Shown here: one piece after another, positions 9,718 to 19,704 of the stretch
How positions within the stretch are numbered: the stretch's first letter is position 1
How the letters are laid out: each line of letters starts with the position of its first letter
From: Moorena sp. SIO3I8
GTDB taxonomy: Bacteria; Cyanobacteriota; Cyanobacteriia; Cyanobacteriales; Coleofasciculaceae
Direction of reading: 5' to 3'
Assembly (NCBI RefSeq): GCF_010692325.1
Contig: NZ_JAAHHW010000001.1
Location: forward strand, 84,135-148,134
DNA: 64,000 bases
Notes under the pieces: generated by a model
What the model saw: the letters and a program-made list of their open reading frames with translations, nothing else
Database searches by the model: none
What the model was told of the DNA's origin: nothing
Translations under genes and position numbers: made by a program

Positions 9718-12700
9718 ACTAGCTCTGGTGCCACGTTGTTCAATTTTGCAGGCAGCAGTTGCGAGGTTTTACTGTCAGTAATAATGATCTCAAGCTCTGT
9801 ATCTTGCACGATAAAACGGATTCGGGCTGCTGGATCTTCTGGGTTGAGAGGAACATAGCATGCACCAGCCTTAAGAATTGCAAGTTGGGCAATAATGCTG
9901 TCGATTCCACGTTCAAGGTAGATCCCGATCGGCATTTCTGGTTTCACACCCAGGGTTTTCAAATATCGAGCCAGCTGATTGGCCTTGACGTTCAGTGCCT
10001 CGTAGGAAAGTATCTGTTGGCCATATATTAGTGCAACTGCTTCTGCTTTTTCTTTAGCTTTGATTTCAAATAATTCGTGGACTGTCTTCTCGCGTGGGTA
10101 TGGAATCTGGAAATTGTTAAGCCCCGCACCTATCAGTTCCATCTGTTCAGACGCCTCTAGGATTGGCACCTGCTGAATACTTTGACTCGAATCGATGCTT
10201 AGAGATTGCAGCAGAGTTACAAAGTTATTTGTTAATCCCTCGATTGTTGATGACTTAAACAGATCGGTGTTGTAAACTATATAGCCAGTTAATCCATCTT
10301 CAACCTGGAACAAATGTATCTCCAGATCAAAGCGTGCAGTGTATTCTTCAAAGGTTTCCAATGCGACATTGAGACCTGGCAAGATTGGTGGCTCCATTGG
10401 CGCGTTCTGAAGAGCAAAAATTACTTGCACTAGCGGATTTTGGCTGCTGTCTCTTTCTGGGGCAAGAGCCTCAACCACTTGCTCAAAAGGAAAGTCCTGG
10501 CGTGCATAAGCTGAAAGCGAGACCTGGCGTACCTGTTGCAACAAATCTGTTAAAGTCATGTCTCCAGAAACGTGGCAACGAAGTATTAGCGTGTTGACGA
10601 AGAAGCCAATGAGATGCTCGATTTCACGGCGGTTGCGGTTGGCAATTGGTGTTGCAATGGCTAGGTCTTCCTGACCTGAGTATCGATAGAGCAGAAGGAA
10701 AAAGGCCGCTACCAAAGTCATGAAGAGAGTTACACCGTGATCACGACTTAGCCTTTGGAGAGATGTTGTTATCTCGGGCTTAAGGCCAAACTGCACCGCT
10801 TTACCAACAAAGCTTTGAACCGCTGGACGTGGATAATCTTTAGGCAATTGTAAGGGAACAAGTCCTGCTAATTGGTCTTTCCAGTAAGCCAGCTGACTCT
10901 CCCGTACCTTACCCTGTAGCCAGGCCTGCTGACCTACAGTGAAATCAGTGTAACGAATTGGCAGTTCAGGAAGGTGCAACGCCTCTGCTGTTGTAGCTGC
11001 ATGGTAGTACTGACCAAGTTCGCGGTTAAACACCCCAATCGACCACCCGTCGGCTATGATATGATGCAGATTGACGAAGAAAATGCGTTCCTCATCTGTG
11101 AGTCGAACCAGTGTAAAGCGAAAAAGTGGTCCGTTGTTGAGATCGAAATGCCAGAGATATTCGGTCTTCGCTATCTCTACAATTTTTGTTTGGGTCTCAC
11201 TATCCCCCATACCTGTGAGGTCAATAATGTTAAGCCCTACTTCCACCGATGTCTCTATCCTTTGCACTGGATAGCCATTGACAACAGGGAAACTGGTACG
11301 TAGCGATTCTTGACGCTCAACAATGGTATTTAGGGCATTTGCTAAGATCTCCTCATTAAGGAATCCTTCAATGCGATAGGCGATCGGAATGTTGTAAGCT
11401 GGGTTGCCCGGAGCGAAATTGTTAAGAAACCAAAGACGTCCTTGAGCAAAGGAGAGGGGTACATCGCCCTCTCGCGAAACGGGAAAAATCTGGGGTAGGA
11501 CCTCGGCAGGAGCACGGCGCATAGCTGCGATCCGGTCACTCAGTTGTGCTATTGTTCGAGCTTCAAACAGAGCTGATAATTGCAGTTCGACCGAGAATAC
11601 TTTACGAATACGAAAGATAGCTTGGGTTGCTCGGAGGGAGTGCCCGCCGATTTCAAAGAAGTCCTCATGCAAACTGACCGACTCTAACCCAAGCACTTCG
11701 CACCAGATCGCCTGAAGAATTTCCTGTTCAGGAGTGTTCAGTTTTGTTGCTAGAGGCTCTTGAGTTAACAGCATTTCGGCCTGTGAATCCTCTAAGATAT
11801 TACCGATAGGGTTGCTGGGATAATCTGGGTCTAACGGTACGTAACCTCCATTTGCTTCGGGGGTGCGCTTGTCCTGGTGCTCAAACAACTGGTGGATGGA
11901 CATATCCTGGGCATAGTCGGCATATGCGTCATTCCACTCCTTCAGCAATTCTCGACCTTCTGGTTCTGTGGAGAGAGGCAACTGTGACAGTGGTGCCTCT
12001 GGATTTGCGGCTGCGCCCAATAATAAAGTTTGGAAATGACCCAGCCAGAGCCGAATTGTTTGGGAGTCGAATAGATCGCTATTGTAATCGCACATCACAA
12101 TCAGCTCGCTGTTTGTCTGAAAAATATCGAAAACCAGATCAAACTTAGCTCCCTTCCCATGATTCGGTGCCAATTCAACTTCCAGACCCCAAAATTCTGG
12201 ATCGGCGCTAATTTTGTTTAAATTAAATGTAGTTCCAATTAGGGTAGTTCGACTCAGAACGCGCGGTAGCTGTAACTTTTGACTTAAGTCGATAAAAGGA
12301 TAAATTTGATGGTCGTAACCATTCAAAAACACCTTTTTGACCGTACTAGCATAGTCTTTAAACTTCGGATCGGAACCCACCTTCACGCGCAATGGCAAGA
12401 GATCGGCACAGTGACCCACCATATATTCACAACCTGCAGACAGTTGTCCTGCTGTGGGAATGCCTACAACAATGTCGTTCTGATCGCTCAACCGATGTAG
12501 CAACAAGATAAATCCAGCTAGCAGCGTTGTAAACAGGGTGCATTGACATTGCCCACTCAGGCTTTTGAGGCGATCGCACAGAGATTTACCCAGTTTCAGA
12601 GTTTTGCGATCGCCCCTGTATCGATTGACCAATGGTCTCTGGCGATCGGTGGGCAAATCCAGTACAGGAACGGAATCAGCAAATTGCTGCAACCAATAAG

Positions 12701-15700
12701 CCTCCGCAGAGGCCATTTCCGGACTTTGCCGCCGAGCCTCAATCCGTCGAACGTACTTGCTATATTGCATGGGTTCCGGCAGATCGTAGGAAACCCCTTG
12801 GCACTGCGCTGAATAAATTACACCCAGTTCTCGAAACAAAATTTCCATGGACCAACCATCAACAACCAGGTGATGAAAAGTTAGAACCAAAATATGGTGT
12901 TCTTCCGAGAGCTTTACAACCAAAGGGCGGAACAAAGGACCGACTTCAAAATCAAAAGTTTTTCCGGCTTCTTGCACCAAAAACTGGGATACTTCTGGAT
13001 CGCGCAAGTCATTATCTAAACCAGAAAAGTCCACCAGAGGAATATCTAAGCCCCCGCTCGGAGCAATCCGCTGGTAATCTCCCGTTGGGCTAAAAGTGCT
13101 TCTGAGGGCTTCGTGACGATTGACCAATTCCCTGACTGCCTTGCCCATCACCTCCAAATTCAACTGGCCCCGCAAGTGAATCACCATCGATTCGTTGTAA
13201 GCTTTGGATGCTCCCTCTGCTATTTTAGAGGCCATCCAGACTGCTTTTTGGGGTTCTGTAAGGGGTAGCTGAACCTCTTTTTTGTCTTCATCACTCGGCT
13301 TACTTAGCTTAGATGGCGAACTCGGTAAAAATCCCCCTGCTTGCATATCTTCTATACTTGCTTTTACCGCCCGAATAATCTGTTCGATATCTTCATCGGT
13401 ATGAGCCGTAGACAAAAGCAGGTTGCGCACTTCCGCCACGTAAATCCCTCGCTCCAGCAAATGATAAAAAAGCAAATTCATCCAGAGGTGCTCCGGGTAA
13501 GTAAACCGGAACAATGACCCGAAATGAACTACCTGAATTGGCAACTGCTTTTCCCTGAAGTAATCATTGAGATGGTTGGCTAATTTCGTGGTTTTCTTTG
13601 TTAACTCCGCTTGCAGTTGGGGTCCTTGGTCTTTGATGTGGTTGAGAACTGCCCATACAACACTCATTACAAGGGGATTCTTGAAAAAGGTGCCTGCAAA
13701 AAACGTGACGTCTGGGGAGGGAGAAGACTGATCTCCATAACTCCAAAATCCACCGTCCAATGCGTCCATAAAACTAGCCTTACCAGCTACTGCTCCAATG
13801 GGCAGTCCAGCTCCCAAGGCCTTGCCATAGGCAGTAATATCAGCTTTAATCCCCCACAATGCCTGGATGCCGCCGGGGTGCATCCGAAAACCTGTAATTA
13901 CCTCATCTATAATCAATGCAACTCCCGTTGAGAGGGTTAATTCTCTGAGCTGGTGCAGGAACTCTCGGGGTTGTAAATCCGGCTTACGACTCTGTACTGG
14001 CTCTACTAAAACAGCTGCCAACTCGTGGGCATGAGCTTTGATAATATCCAGAGATTTGGGATTTCCGTAGTCAAGCATTATGACTTGTTCTGCCTTATGC
14101 TTTGGAACTCCTAGAAAAGCTGGAATGGTACGGGATGTTCCGTCTTGATTATCTATTTTGCCGACCAACAGCTCGTCTGAATGTCCGTGATAAGAATTAG
14201 CAAAAAAAGCAATTTTAGTGCGTCCTGTAGTGGCTCTGGCTATCCTGATTGCTCCCATCACTGCTTCGGTGCCTGAGTTGCAAAAGCAAACCCGCTCTTG
14301 ACCAGTTAGCTCGCACATTAACTCGGCAACTTTGCTTATAAGATGCGGTTGCGGACCATTTTGGAGCCCTCGTTGAATGTGCTCTTGGATAGCCTCGATA
14401 ACAAAAGGTGGCGAATGACCAAATAAGAGCGGACCAAACCCCATGGTCAGGTCTATATACTCATTGCCATCAACATCCCAGATTCTCGCACCAGCTCCGC
14501 GCTGAATGTGGAGGGGATATATCATCTCCTTGATAGAGCTATCGAACCATTTGGCTGCCCTAGGATTAGCTAATACTTTACGAGCAGCTTGGGTCAATTG
14601 TTTTGATTCTTGGGTGCGTTGGACTACTCGAGCTATTAAGCCATCCAAATGTTGTTGCTGCTGGACAGTGAAGCCTGCACCTTCTGATTTCTTGGTTCCC
14701 TGTTTAGACACCAGCTTGGAGGAACTAGACCCACTTACTTGAGCCAGTATCACCACCTGTCCCAGGTTATCGTCTGCTTCAACATCTGGCAGTATCGCTA
14801 CCGAACTAAAACCACTCTCCTGCAAAAGCTGCAGCCATTGCCTTTTATCGATCAGGGGGTGATCCGATCGCAGATCCACATCCGCAAATCGCCACCATCC
14901 CTTTAACAACCCAAATGTTAGGTCAACCCACCGTTGTCGATGGGTTCCCTCTAAAAGCACTAAGACTCCCCCTGGTGCTAACAACTGCCTCACATTCGCC
15001 AAGGTCTGCCTCATGTTCTGCGTGGCATGCAACACATTTGCTGCTATCACCACATCTTGGCAATGAGGCTCAAATCCCTGCAAGCTGGGGTCTTGTTCAA
15101 TATCGAGAGCTTGATACTCCACAAACCGATAGTCCCCAAAACGCTCCTGAGCCAATGCAGTGAACAGATCTCCCACATCGGTAAAACAATATTGAGTTCG
15201 ATCCTCTGGCAGATGGGGTAAGAGGTAACTGGTGGTGCCCCCTGTCCCAGCACCAATTTCCAAGATCCGCAGTTCCCTTTGCTGGGGAGCCCCTGCCACT
15301 GCCGTGGTTACCACCTGCTGCACTAGCTTGTTGAACACCTGAGCCCTTGGAGAATCTTGATACAGTTGGGTAGCGGTGCTCGTGTCCCAAGCAGGAAACA
15401 TCAATTTCACCGGATCCACTGCTCCTCGCAACACTGAACTGAGCTGGGAGCCACAGCGATACAATAACTGCCATTCTGGCAGCTGCTGCAGAGCAGGACT
15501 ATTCTGTAGGGCAGGGTCATCACACGTCGGCAACGGTTGCAGTACCTGCCATTGACCCTGATGTGGTTTGAGGATTCCTTCCGATGATAAAATCTGTAGC
15601 AATCGAACCAACAACCGCTGATGTTGGGGCACAACTCCCAACCGTTGAGCCACCGTAGCTAAACTAATAGACTCTCCCACCTGATAAGACCAACCCAGAT

Positions 15701-16502
15701 TCCTTAGTGCTTGGATTATAAAGGTCAGACTCACCTGTTCCAGTTGTGGTACCAGTTGGGTGATGTAATGGTGTAACTTTTTGTTTTCCACCACCAGTTC
15801 CTGCACCTCGGGTTGCAAGCGAGTCGCTATAAAGGCTGGATTAGGTATAAAGTCAGGCGCTTCGACTAACCCTGCACCTTCTGATTTCTCGGTTTTTGGG
15901 GACAGTTTTATGCTCTCTGGACGACCCGTTTCCAACTCTAGGCTCTGCTTCTGTAGGCTCTTTTGTTTGTTGCTAGAGGGTTGGGAAGGCAGTCGTGCCT
16001 GAGTTGGGGTATTCCCCGAAGAACCGTTGCGTAGCAATTCTAGGTGTTTGGACATCAGCTGAAGCTGCTGGCTCACAACCCGTTCGATCGCCGTTTGAGA
16101 AGTTAATGGTCCGTGAGAAGTTAATGGCTCCGATATCTGTTTCGCTAGAGCCCTGCTAGCAGCACCGCCATTTTTACTTGGCTTCTCTTGTTTTTCTAAA
16201 GATAAAGACTCGGGTTTTGTCCGTGCCCAGGATAATCGCGTGGCTTCGGGCATTTTTTCGGCGATGTACTCAGACAAGTCATTGATAGTGGAATTATTCT
16301 CCAACATCGAGCGAAGTGAAATATTCACTCCTAGTTTTGCTTTAATTGCTCCTGCGATTTCTACAAAGGCAATCGACTCCAGTCCCATCTGGAAAATGTT
16401 GGCATGGGAGTCTAATTCCTCTGCGCTTTTACCCACAATTAAGGGGGCAAAAATTTCCTTAAGTATTGCCTGAATATCGCTTTTGAGATGTTGTTCTGAC
16501 AT
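9669..16502 (-). CDS. Hybrid PKS/NRPS: ACP-cMT-aminotransferase-C-[A remnant]-PCP-C-[A truncated]
   Basis: 2,277 aa. Domains: ACP (Ser43 in MGLESIAF); linker helix SQQLQLMSKHLELL near 145; C-methyltransferase ([18 protein letters not shown] about 411); class III PLP aminotransferase about 655-1080, with Lys894 in AYGKALGAG; C domain about 1090-1515 (H1210-H1211 of HHLVVDG); a roughly 50-residue adenylation remnant about 1534-1583; PCP (Ser1622 in GGHSLRA); C domain about 1680-2110 (His1814 of HHIIADG); and the first 140 residues of another A domain, which ends at ILKAGACYVPLNPEDP and the segment after it. PKS aminotransferases of the McyE/MycA kind convert a beta-keto acyl-ACP into a beta-amino acyl chain for condensation with an amino acid. 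With neither A domain complete, this protein cannot load amino acids in cis. Confidence 0.9.
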   Translation of the reverse strand: MSEQHLKSDIQAILKEIFAPLIVGKSAEELDSHANIFQMGLESIAFVEIAGAIKAKLGVNISLRSMLENNSTINDLSEYIAEKMPEATRLSWARTKPESLSLEKQEKPSKNGGAASRALAKQISEPLTSHGPLTSQTAIERVVSQQLQLMSKHLELLRNGSSGNTPTQARLPSQPSSNKQKSLQKQSLELETGRPESIKLSPKTEKSEGAGLVEAPDFIPNPAFIATRLQPEVQELVVENKKLHHYITQLVPQLEQVSLTFIIQALRNLGWSYQVGESISLATVAQRLGVVPQHQRLLVRLLQILSSEGILKPHQGQWQVLQPLPTCDDPALQNSPALQQLPEWQLLYRCGSQLSSVLRGAVDPVKLMFPAWDTSTATQLYQDSPRAQVFNKLVQQVVTTAVAGAPQQRELRILEIGAGTGGTTSYLLPHLPEDRTQYCFTDVGDLFTALAQERFGDYRFVEYQALDIEQDPSLQGFEPHCQDVVIAANVLHATQNMRQTLANVRQLLAPGGVLVLLEGTHRQRWVDLTFGLLKGWWRFADVDLRSDHPLIDKRQWLQLLQESGFSSVAILPDVEADDNLGQVVILAQVSGSSSSKLVSKQGTKKSEGAGFTVQQQQHLDGLIARVVQRTQESKQLTQAARKVLANPRAAKWFDSSIKEMIYPLHIQRGAGARIWDVDGNEYIDLTMGFGPLLFGHSPPFVIEAIQEHIQRGLQNGPQPHLISKVAELMCELTGQERVCFCNSGTEAVMGAIRIARATTGRTKIAFFANSYHGHSDELLVGKIDNQDGTSRTIPAFLGVPKHKAEQVIMLDYGNPKSLDIIKAHAHELAAVLVEPVQSRKPDLQPREFLHQLRELTLSTGVALIIDEVITGFRMHPGGIQALWGIKADITAYGKALGAGLPIGAVAGKASFMDALDGGFWSYGDQSSPSPDVTFFAGTFFKNPLVMSVVWAVLNHIKDQGPQLQAELTKKTTKLANHLNDYFREKQLPIQVVHFGSLFRFTYPEHLWMNLLFYHLLERGIYVAEVRNLLLSTAHTDEDIEQIIRAVKASIEDMQAGGFLPSSPSKLSKPSDEDKKEVQLPLTEPQKAVWMASKIAEGASKAYNESMVIHLRGQLNLEVMGKAVRELVNRHEALRSTFSPTGDYQRIAPSGGLDIPLVDFSGLDNDLRDPEVSQFLVQEAGKTFDFEVGPLFRPLVVKLSEEHHILVLTFHHLVVDGWSMEILFRELGVIYSAQCQGVSYDLPEPMQYSKYVRRIEARRQSPEMASAEAYWLQQFADSVPVLDLPTDRQRPLVNRYRGDRKTLKLGKSLCDRLKSLSGQCQCTLFTTLLAGFILLLHRLSDQNDIVVGIPTAGQLSAGCEYMVGHCADLLPLRVKVGSDPKFKDYASTVKKVFLNGYDHQIYPFIDLSQKLQLPRVLSRTTLIGTTFNLNKISADPEFWGLEVELAPNHGKGAKFDLVFDIFQTNSELIVMCDYNSDLFDSQTIRLWLGHFQTLLLGAAANPEAPLSQLPLSTEPEGRELLKEWNDAYADYAQDMSIHQLFEHQDKRTPEANGGYVPLDPDYPSNPIGNILEDSQAEMLLTQEPLATKLNTPEQEILQAIWCEVLGLESVSLHEDFFEIGGHSLRATQAIFRIRKVFSVELQLSALFEARTIAQLSDRIAAMRRAPAEVLPQIFPVSREGDVPLSFAQGRLWFLNNFAPGNPAYNIPIAYRIEGFLNEEILANALNTIVERQESLRTSFPVVNGYPVQRIETSVEVGLNIIDLTGMGDSETQTKIVEIAKTEYLWHFDLNNGPLFRFTLVRLTDEERIFFVNLHHIIADGWSIGVFNRELGQYYHAATTAEALHLPELPIRYTDFTVGQQAWLQGKVRESQLAYWKDQLAGLVPLQLPKDYPRPAVQSFVGKAVQFGLKPEITTSLQRLSRDHGVTLFMTLVAAFFLLLYRYSGQEDLAIATPIANRNRREIEHLIGFFVNTLILRCHVSGDMTLTDLLQQVRQVSLSAYARQDFPFEQVVEALAPERDSSQNPLVQVIFALQNAPMEPPILPGLNVALETFEEYTARFDLEIHLFQVEDGLTGYIVYNTDLFKSSTIEGLTNNFVTLLQSLSIDSSQSIQQVPILEASEQMELIGAGLNNFQIPYPREKTVHELFEIKAKEKAEAVALIYGQQILSYEALNVKANQLARYLKTLGVKPEMPIGIYLERGIDSIIAQLAILKAGACYVPLNPEDPAARIRFIVQDTELEIIITDSKTSQLLPAKLNNVAPELVCLDRSQAIIMAQEED

Positions 16503-16647
16503 GGCTTTAACTATTATTAACTATTATGTATGTATGGCGATTTAAAATAAATAAATAAAATTTATTTATTTTATGAAATTACCTGATACTCGTTGAGCAA
16601 AATTTTTCCTTTGAGATAGGTTGTAGTTCCCAACCCAAATAATGGCT

Positions 16648-19600
16648 TTATTCTGCGTGCAATAAATCTAGATGTTGATACATAATCTCTATCTGTTGGG
16701 TGATAATTTTTTTTATTTCTGTTTCTGGACATCCGTTATCATCATATTCATCCTGGATGATAATTTCCTCTATTTCTGTTTCTGAACATCCGTTATTATA
16801 TTCTTCCTGTTGGGTGATGATTTGCTCTATTTCTATTTCTGAAGATTCGTTATTAGATTCCTCTAGCAGATGTGGTCTATCAAAGCGAGTCTCATCTACC
16901 CAGTAGCGTTGTCGCTGGAAGGGATAGGTGGGGAGAGAGACTTTGCGCCGCCCTAGATAGTCTTTGTCAAAACCAAACCAATCAACCTTCACCCCTCGCA
17001 CGTATAGTTCACCGAGACTCGATAGCATCTGCTGCCATTCATCCATACCCGGACGCAATGAAGGCAACCACACTCCTACACCTTCCGGCAAACATCGCCT
17101 TCCCATACCCAATAATATTGGTTTGGGTCCTATTTCCAGGAATAGATCCATTTGCCTCAAAGCTTCCATACTTTGCGAAAACCTGACTGGTTGGCGCACG
17201 TGATTTACCCAATATTTACTCGTAGCAATGCTATTGTCTGCTTTACCTCCCGTGACGTTAGATATTATTGGGATCCGCCCTTGACTGTAGGTTATTTGCT
17301 TCGCCACTGCTTCAAACTCGGCCAACATGGGTTCCATTAACGGTGAATGAAAAGCGTGGGATACTTGCAGTTGCTTTGTTTGGATTCCTCCAGCTTCTAA
17401 TGTTTGTAGTAAATACTTTACTTTCTCTGCCTCCCCAGATATTACCACACTTTGGGGTCCGTTGATCGCTGCGATTGAAACACTAAAGTGTTTACTACCA
17501 ACAGAAGCACTAACAGAAGCACTAAAGTGCTTACTACAAAATGCGATCGCTTCTCGCACCTGGGACTCTGACGCCATGACTGCAACCATCACGCCACCTG
17601 GGGGCAACTGTTGCATCAACCGTCCCCTGGTTGCAATGAGTTTGAGACCATCATCCAAACTCCAAATTCCCGCCACAGTTGCAGCTACATATTCACCCAC
17701 GCTGTGACCCATGACTGCATCCGGTTCGATACCCCAAGATTGCCATAGTTTGCATAGAGCGTATTCTATAACAAATAGAGCTGGTTGAGTGTAAGCCGTC
17801 TGTTCCAAAACCGACTCGTCTGTTTCCGATCCGTAGAGAACTTCCAATATTGGTCTGTCCATGTAGGATGAAAGCTTTTCGGCACACTGGTCTACAGTCT
17901 TTTTAAATAACGGCTGCGTCTCGTACAATTGCCTGCCCATGTTGACATATTGAGCACCTTGACCGGTGAATAAAAAGGCTATTTTCGGTGCTGCCTCGCC
18001 GGAAAATTCCCCCGACGATATTCCCGCTACTTCCTGTCCCTTTTGGTACTCTCCCAGTTTGGCCGCTAATTCTCGTTCGTTAGAGGCTATGACTGCTAGT
18101 CTGTGGTTGAAATGGGCGCGTCCTGCGTTCGCTGTATAGCAAATGTTATCCAACTCTTCTTTCTCAGCATTGCTTCGTTCTGCTAGATATTTTTGATAAC
18201 GAAGGACTAACTCCCGAAGTGCTGTTGACTTTTTCCCCGACAGCGTTAATAGATGGAAAGAGCGTTCTGTTATGTCTTCGCTACTTTTGCCTTTTGACTT
18301 TTGCCTTTCGAGTAGCGGTGCTTCTTCCAAGACTACATGAGCATTTGTGCCGCTAAAACCAAAGGAACTAACACCGGCAATGCGAGTTCCATTCGTTTGC
18401 CAAGGCATGATCTGGATCGGTACTTTTACTGGTAATTCTGACCAATTAATATAAGGATTCAGCTTTTTCAGATGCAGTAAAGGCGCTATTTTTTGATGTT
18501 GTAATTGCAGGACTACTTTAATCAAACCTGCTACGCCTGCAGCCCCCTCCAAGTGACCAATGTTCGTCTTAACTGCACCGACGAGCAAAGGTCGTTCTTG
18601 AGAGTGGTTTTTTTCAAATACGGTTCCGATCGCTCCTATTTCAATGGGGTCTCCCAAGGAAGTTCCTGTACCATGAGCTTCGATATAACTGACATTTCCC
18701 GGGTCTACTCCCCCATTTTCCAAAGCTTGACGAATAACTGCTTGCTGAGAAGGACCTTTAGGTACCGTCAAACCACTGCTATAACCATCTTGATTAATAG
18801 CTGTTCCGCGAATAACCGCCAGGATATTATCATCATCAGCTACTGCTTCTGACAAACGTTTGAGTACAATCATCCCGCATCCTTCACCACGGACGAACCC
18901 ATTGGCAGAAGCATCAAAAGTCTTGGACCGACCATCTGGCGATAGCATCTGAGCCTTAGAAAAGTTAATACTCAACTCTGGAGAAACCAATTGATTCACT
19001 CCCCCAGCCAATGCTAGATTGCACTCTTTATTTCTCAAACTAGCGCAGGCTAAATGAATGGCTACCAAAGAAGATGAACAAGCTGTATTTACGGCAAAAC
19101 AAGGTCCAACCAGGTCTAAAGTATAGGAAATTCGCCCAGCTGCTGCGCTGTTGATATTCCCGGTACCCATATAGGCATCAATTTTTTCCTTACCTTGACT
19201 GACTACACGTTGCATGTATTCATTACTACATATACCAATAAATACGCCCGCTTTGCTCCCCTTCAATTCTTCGGGATTTTTCCCATAATTTTCTATAGCT
19301 TCCCAAGTTACTTCTAATAATATTCTTTGTTGAGGGTCTAGACTTATCGTTTCCTTAGGAGTCAGGCTAAAAAAATCAGCATCAAACTCCTGCACGCCAT
19401 CGATAAACCCTCCATAACGAGTACATATTTTGCCAGGAGTTGTCGGATCCGGGTCGTACAGATCGTCAACATTCCATCTGTCTTTTGGCACTTCAGTGAT
19501 GGCATCTACTCCGTTTTCCAATAGTTCCCAGAATTTCTTTGGAGTCGATGCACCTCCGGGGAAGCGACAACCTATCCCAACAATCGCGATCGGTTCTGCT

Positions 19601-19704
19601 TTGTCCCTACCTTTTACTGCCTCTAGTTCGGCTTCTAACTTAGCAATCTTCTTAGAGGCCATTTCCATTAGCTTGGCGTAGCCTTGTTCCTGGTTATTGC
19701 TCAT
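16648..19704 (-). CDS. PKS KS-AT didomain protein (module split before its ACP)
   Basis: About 1,018 aa. An N-terminal coiled-coil docking helix ([19 protein letters not shown]) is followed by a KS with Cys209 in NTACSSSL, then [12 protein letters not shown] and [12 protein letters not shown]. The AT has Ser668 in GHSVGEY and HAFHSP, the malonyl-CoA type. It ends after the post-AT linker plus an acidic tail holding three tandem 19-20-residue repeats and [16 protein letters not shown]. The cognate ACP starts the next protein. I chose ATG 19704 because it overlaps the upstream TGA (ATGA) and has GGGAGGA just before it; a start at 19719 adds five residues. The AT carries a small repeat-derived insertion (17480-17537). 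Catalytic residues look intact. Confidence 0.92.
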   Translation of the reverse strand: MSNNQEQGYAKLMEMASKKIAKLEAELEAVKGRDKAEPIAIVGIGCRFPGGASTPKKFWELLENGVDAITEVPKDRWNVDDLYDPDPTTPGKICTRYGGFIDGVQEFDADFFSLTPKETISLDPQQRILLEVTWEAIENYGKNPEELKGSKAGVFIGICSNEYMQRVVSQGKEKIDAYMGTGNINSAAAGRISYTLDLVGPCFAVNTACSSSLVAIHLACASLRNKECNLALAGGVNQLVSPELSINFSKAQMLSPDGRSKTFDASANGFVRGEGCGMIVLKRLSEAVADDDNILAVIRGTAINQDGYSSGLTVPKGPSQQAVIRQALENGGVDPGNVSYIEAHGTGTSLGDPIEIGAIGTVFEKNHSQERPLLVGAVKTNIGHLEGAAGVAGLIKVVLQLQHQKIAPLLHLKKLNPYINWSELPVKVPIQIMPWQTNGTRIAGVSSFGFSGTNAHVVLEEAPLLERQKSKGKSSEDITERSFHLLTLSGKKSTALRELVLRYQKYLAERSNAEKEELDNICYTANAGRAHFNHRLAVIASNERELAAKLGEYQKGQEVAGISSGEFSGEAAPKIAFLFTGQGAQYVNMGRQLYETQPLFKKTVDQCAEKLSSYMDRPILEVLYGSETDESVLEQTAYTQPALFVIEYALCKLWQSWGIEPDAVMGHSVGEYVAATVAGIWSLDDGLKLIATRGRLMQQLPPGGVMVAVMASESQVREAIAFCSKHFSASVSASVGSKHFSVSIAAINGPQSVVISGEAEKVKYLLQTLEAGGIQTKQLQVSHAFHSPLMEPMLAEFEAVAKQITYSQGRIPIISNVTGGKADNSIATSKYWVNHVRQPVRFSQSMEALRQMDLFLEIGPKPILLGMGRRCLPEGVGVWLPSLRPGMDEWQQMLSSLGELYVRGVKVDWFGFDKDYLGRRKVSLPTYPFQRQRYWVDETRFDRPHLLEESNNESSEIEIEQIITQQEEYNNGCSETEIEEIIIQDEYDDNGCPETEIKKIITQQIEIMYQHLDLLHAE

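Noticed and set aside
15097..15474. 125-codon minus-strand ORF in a second frame inside the PKS/NRPS gene
   Set aside because: Lies wholly within the methyltransferase coding region of the 2277-aa protein and has no family similarity.
9717..16502. Treating the two overlapping frames as one NRPS-PKS protein joined by a simple frameshift
   Set aside because: Correcting the frame would join the middle of an A domain to the end of an AT. Whole domains are missing, so it is a deletion, not a one-base shift.
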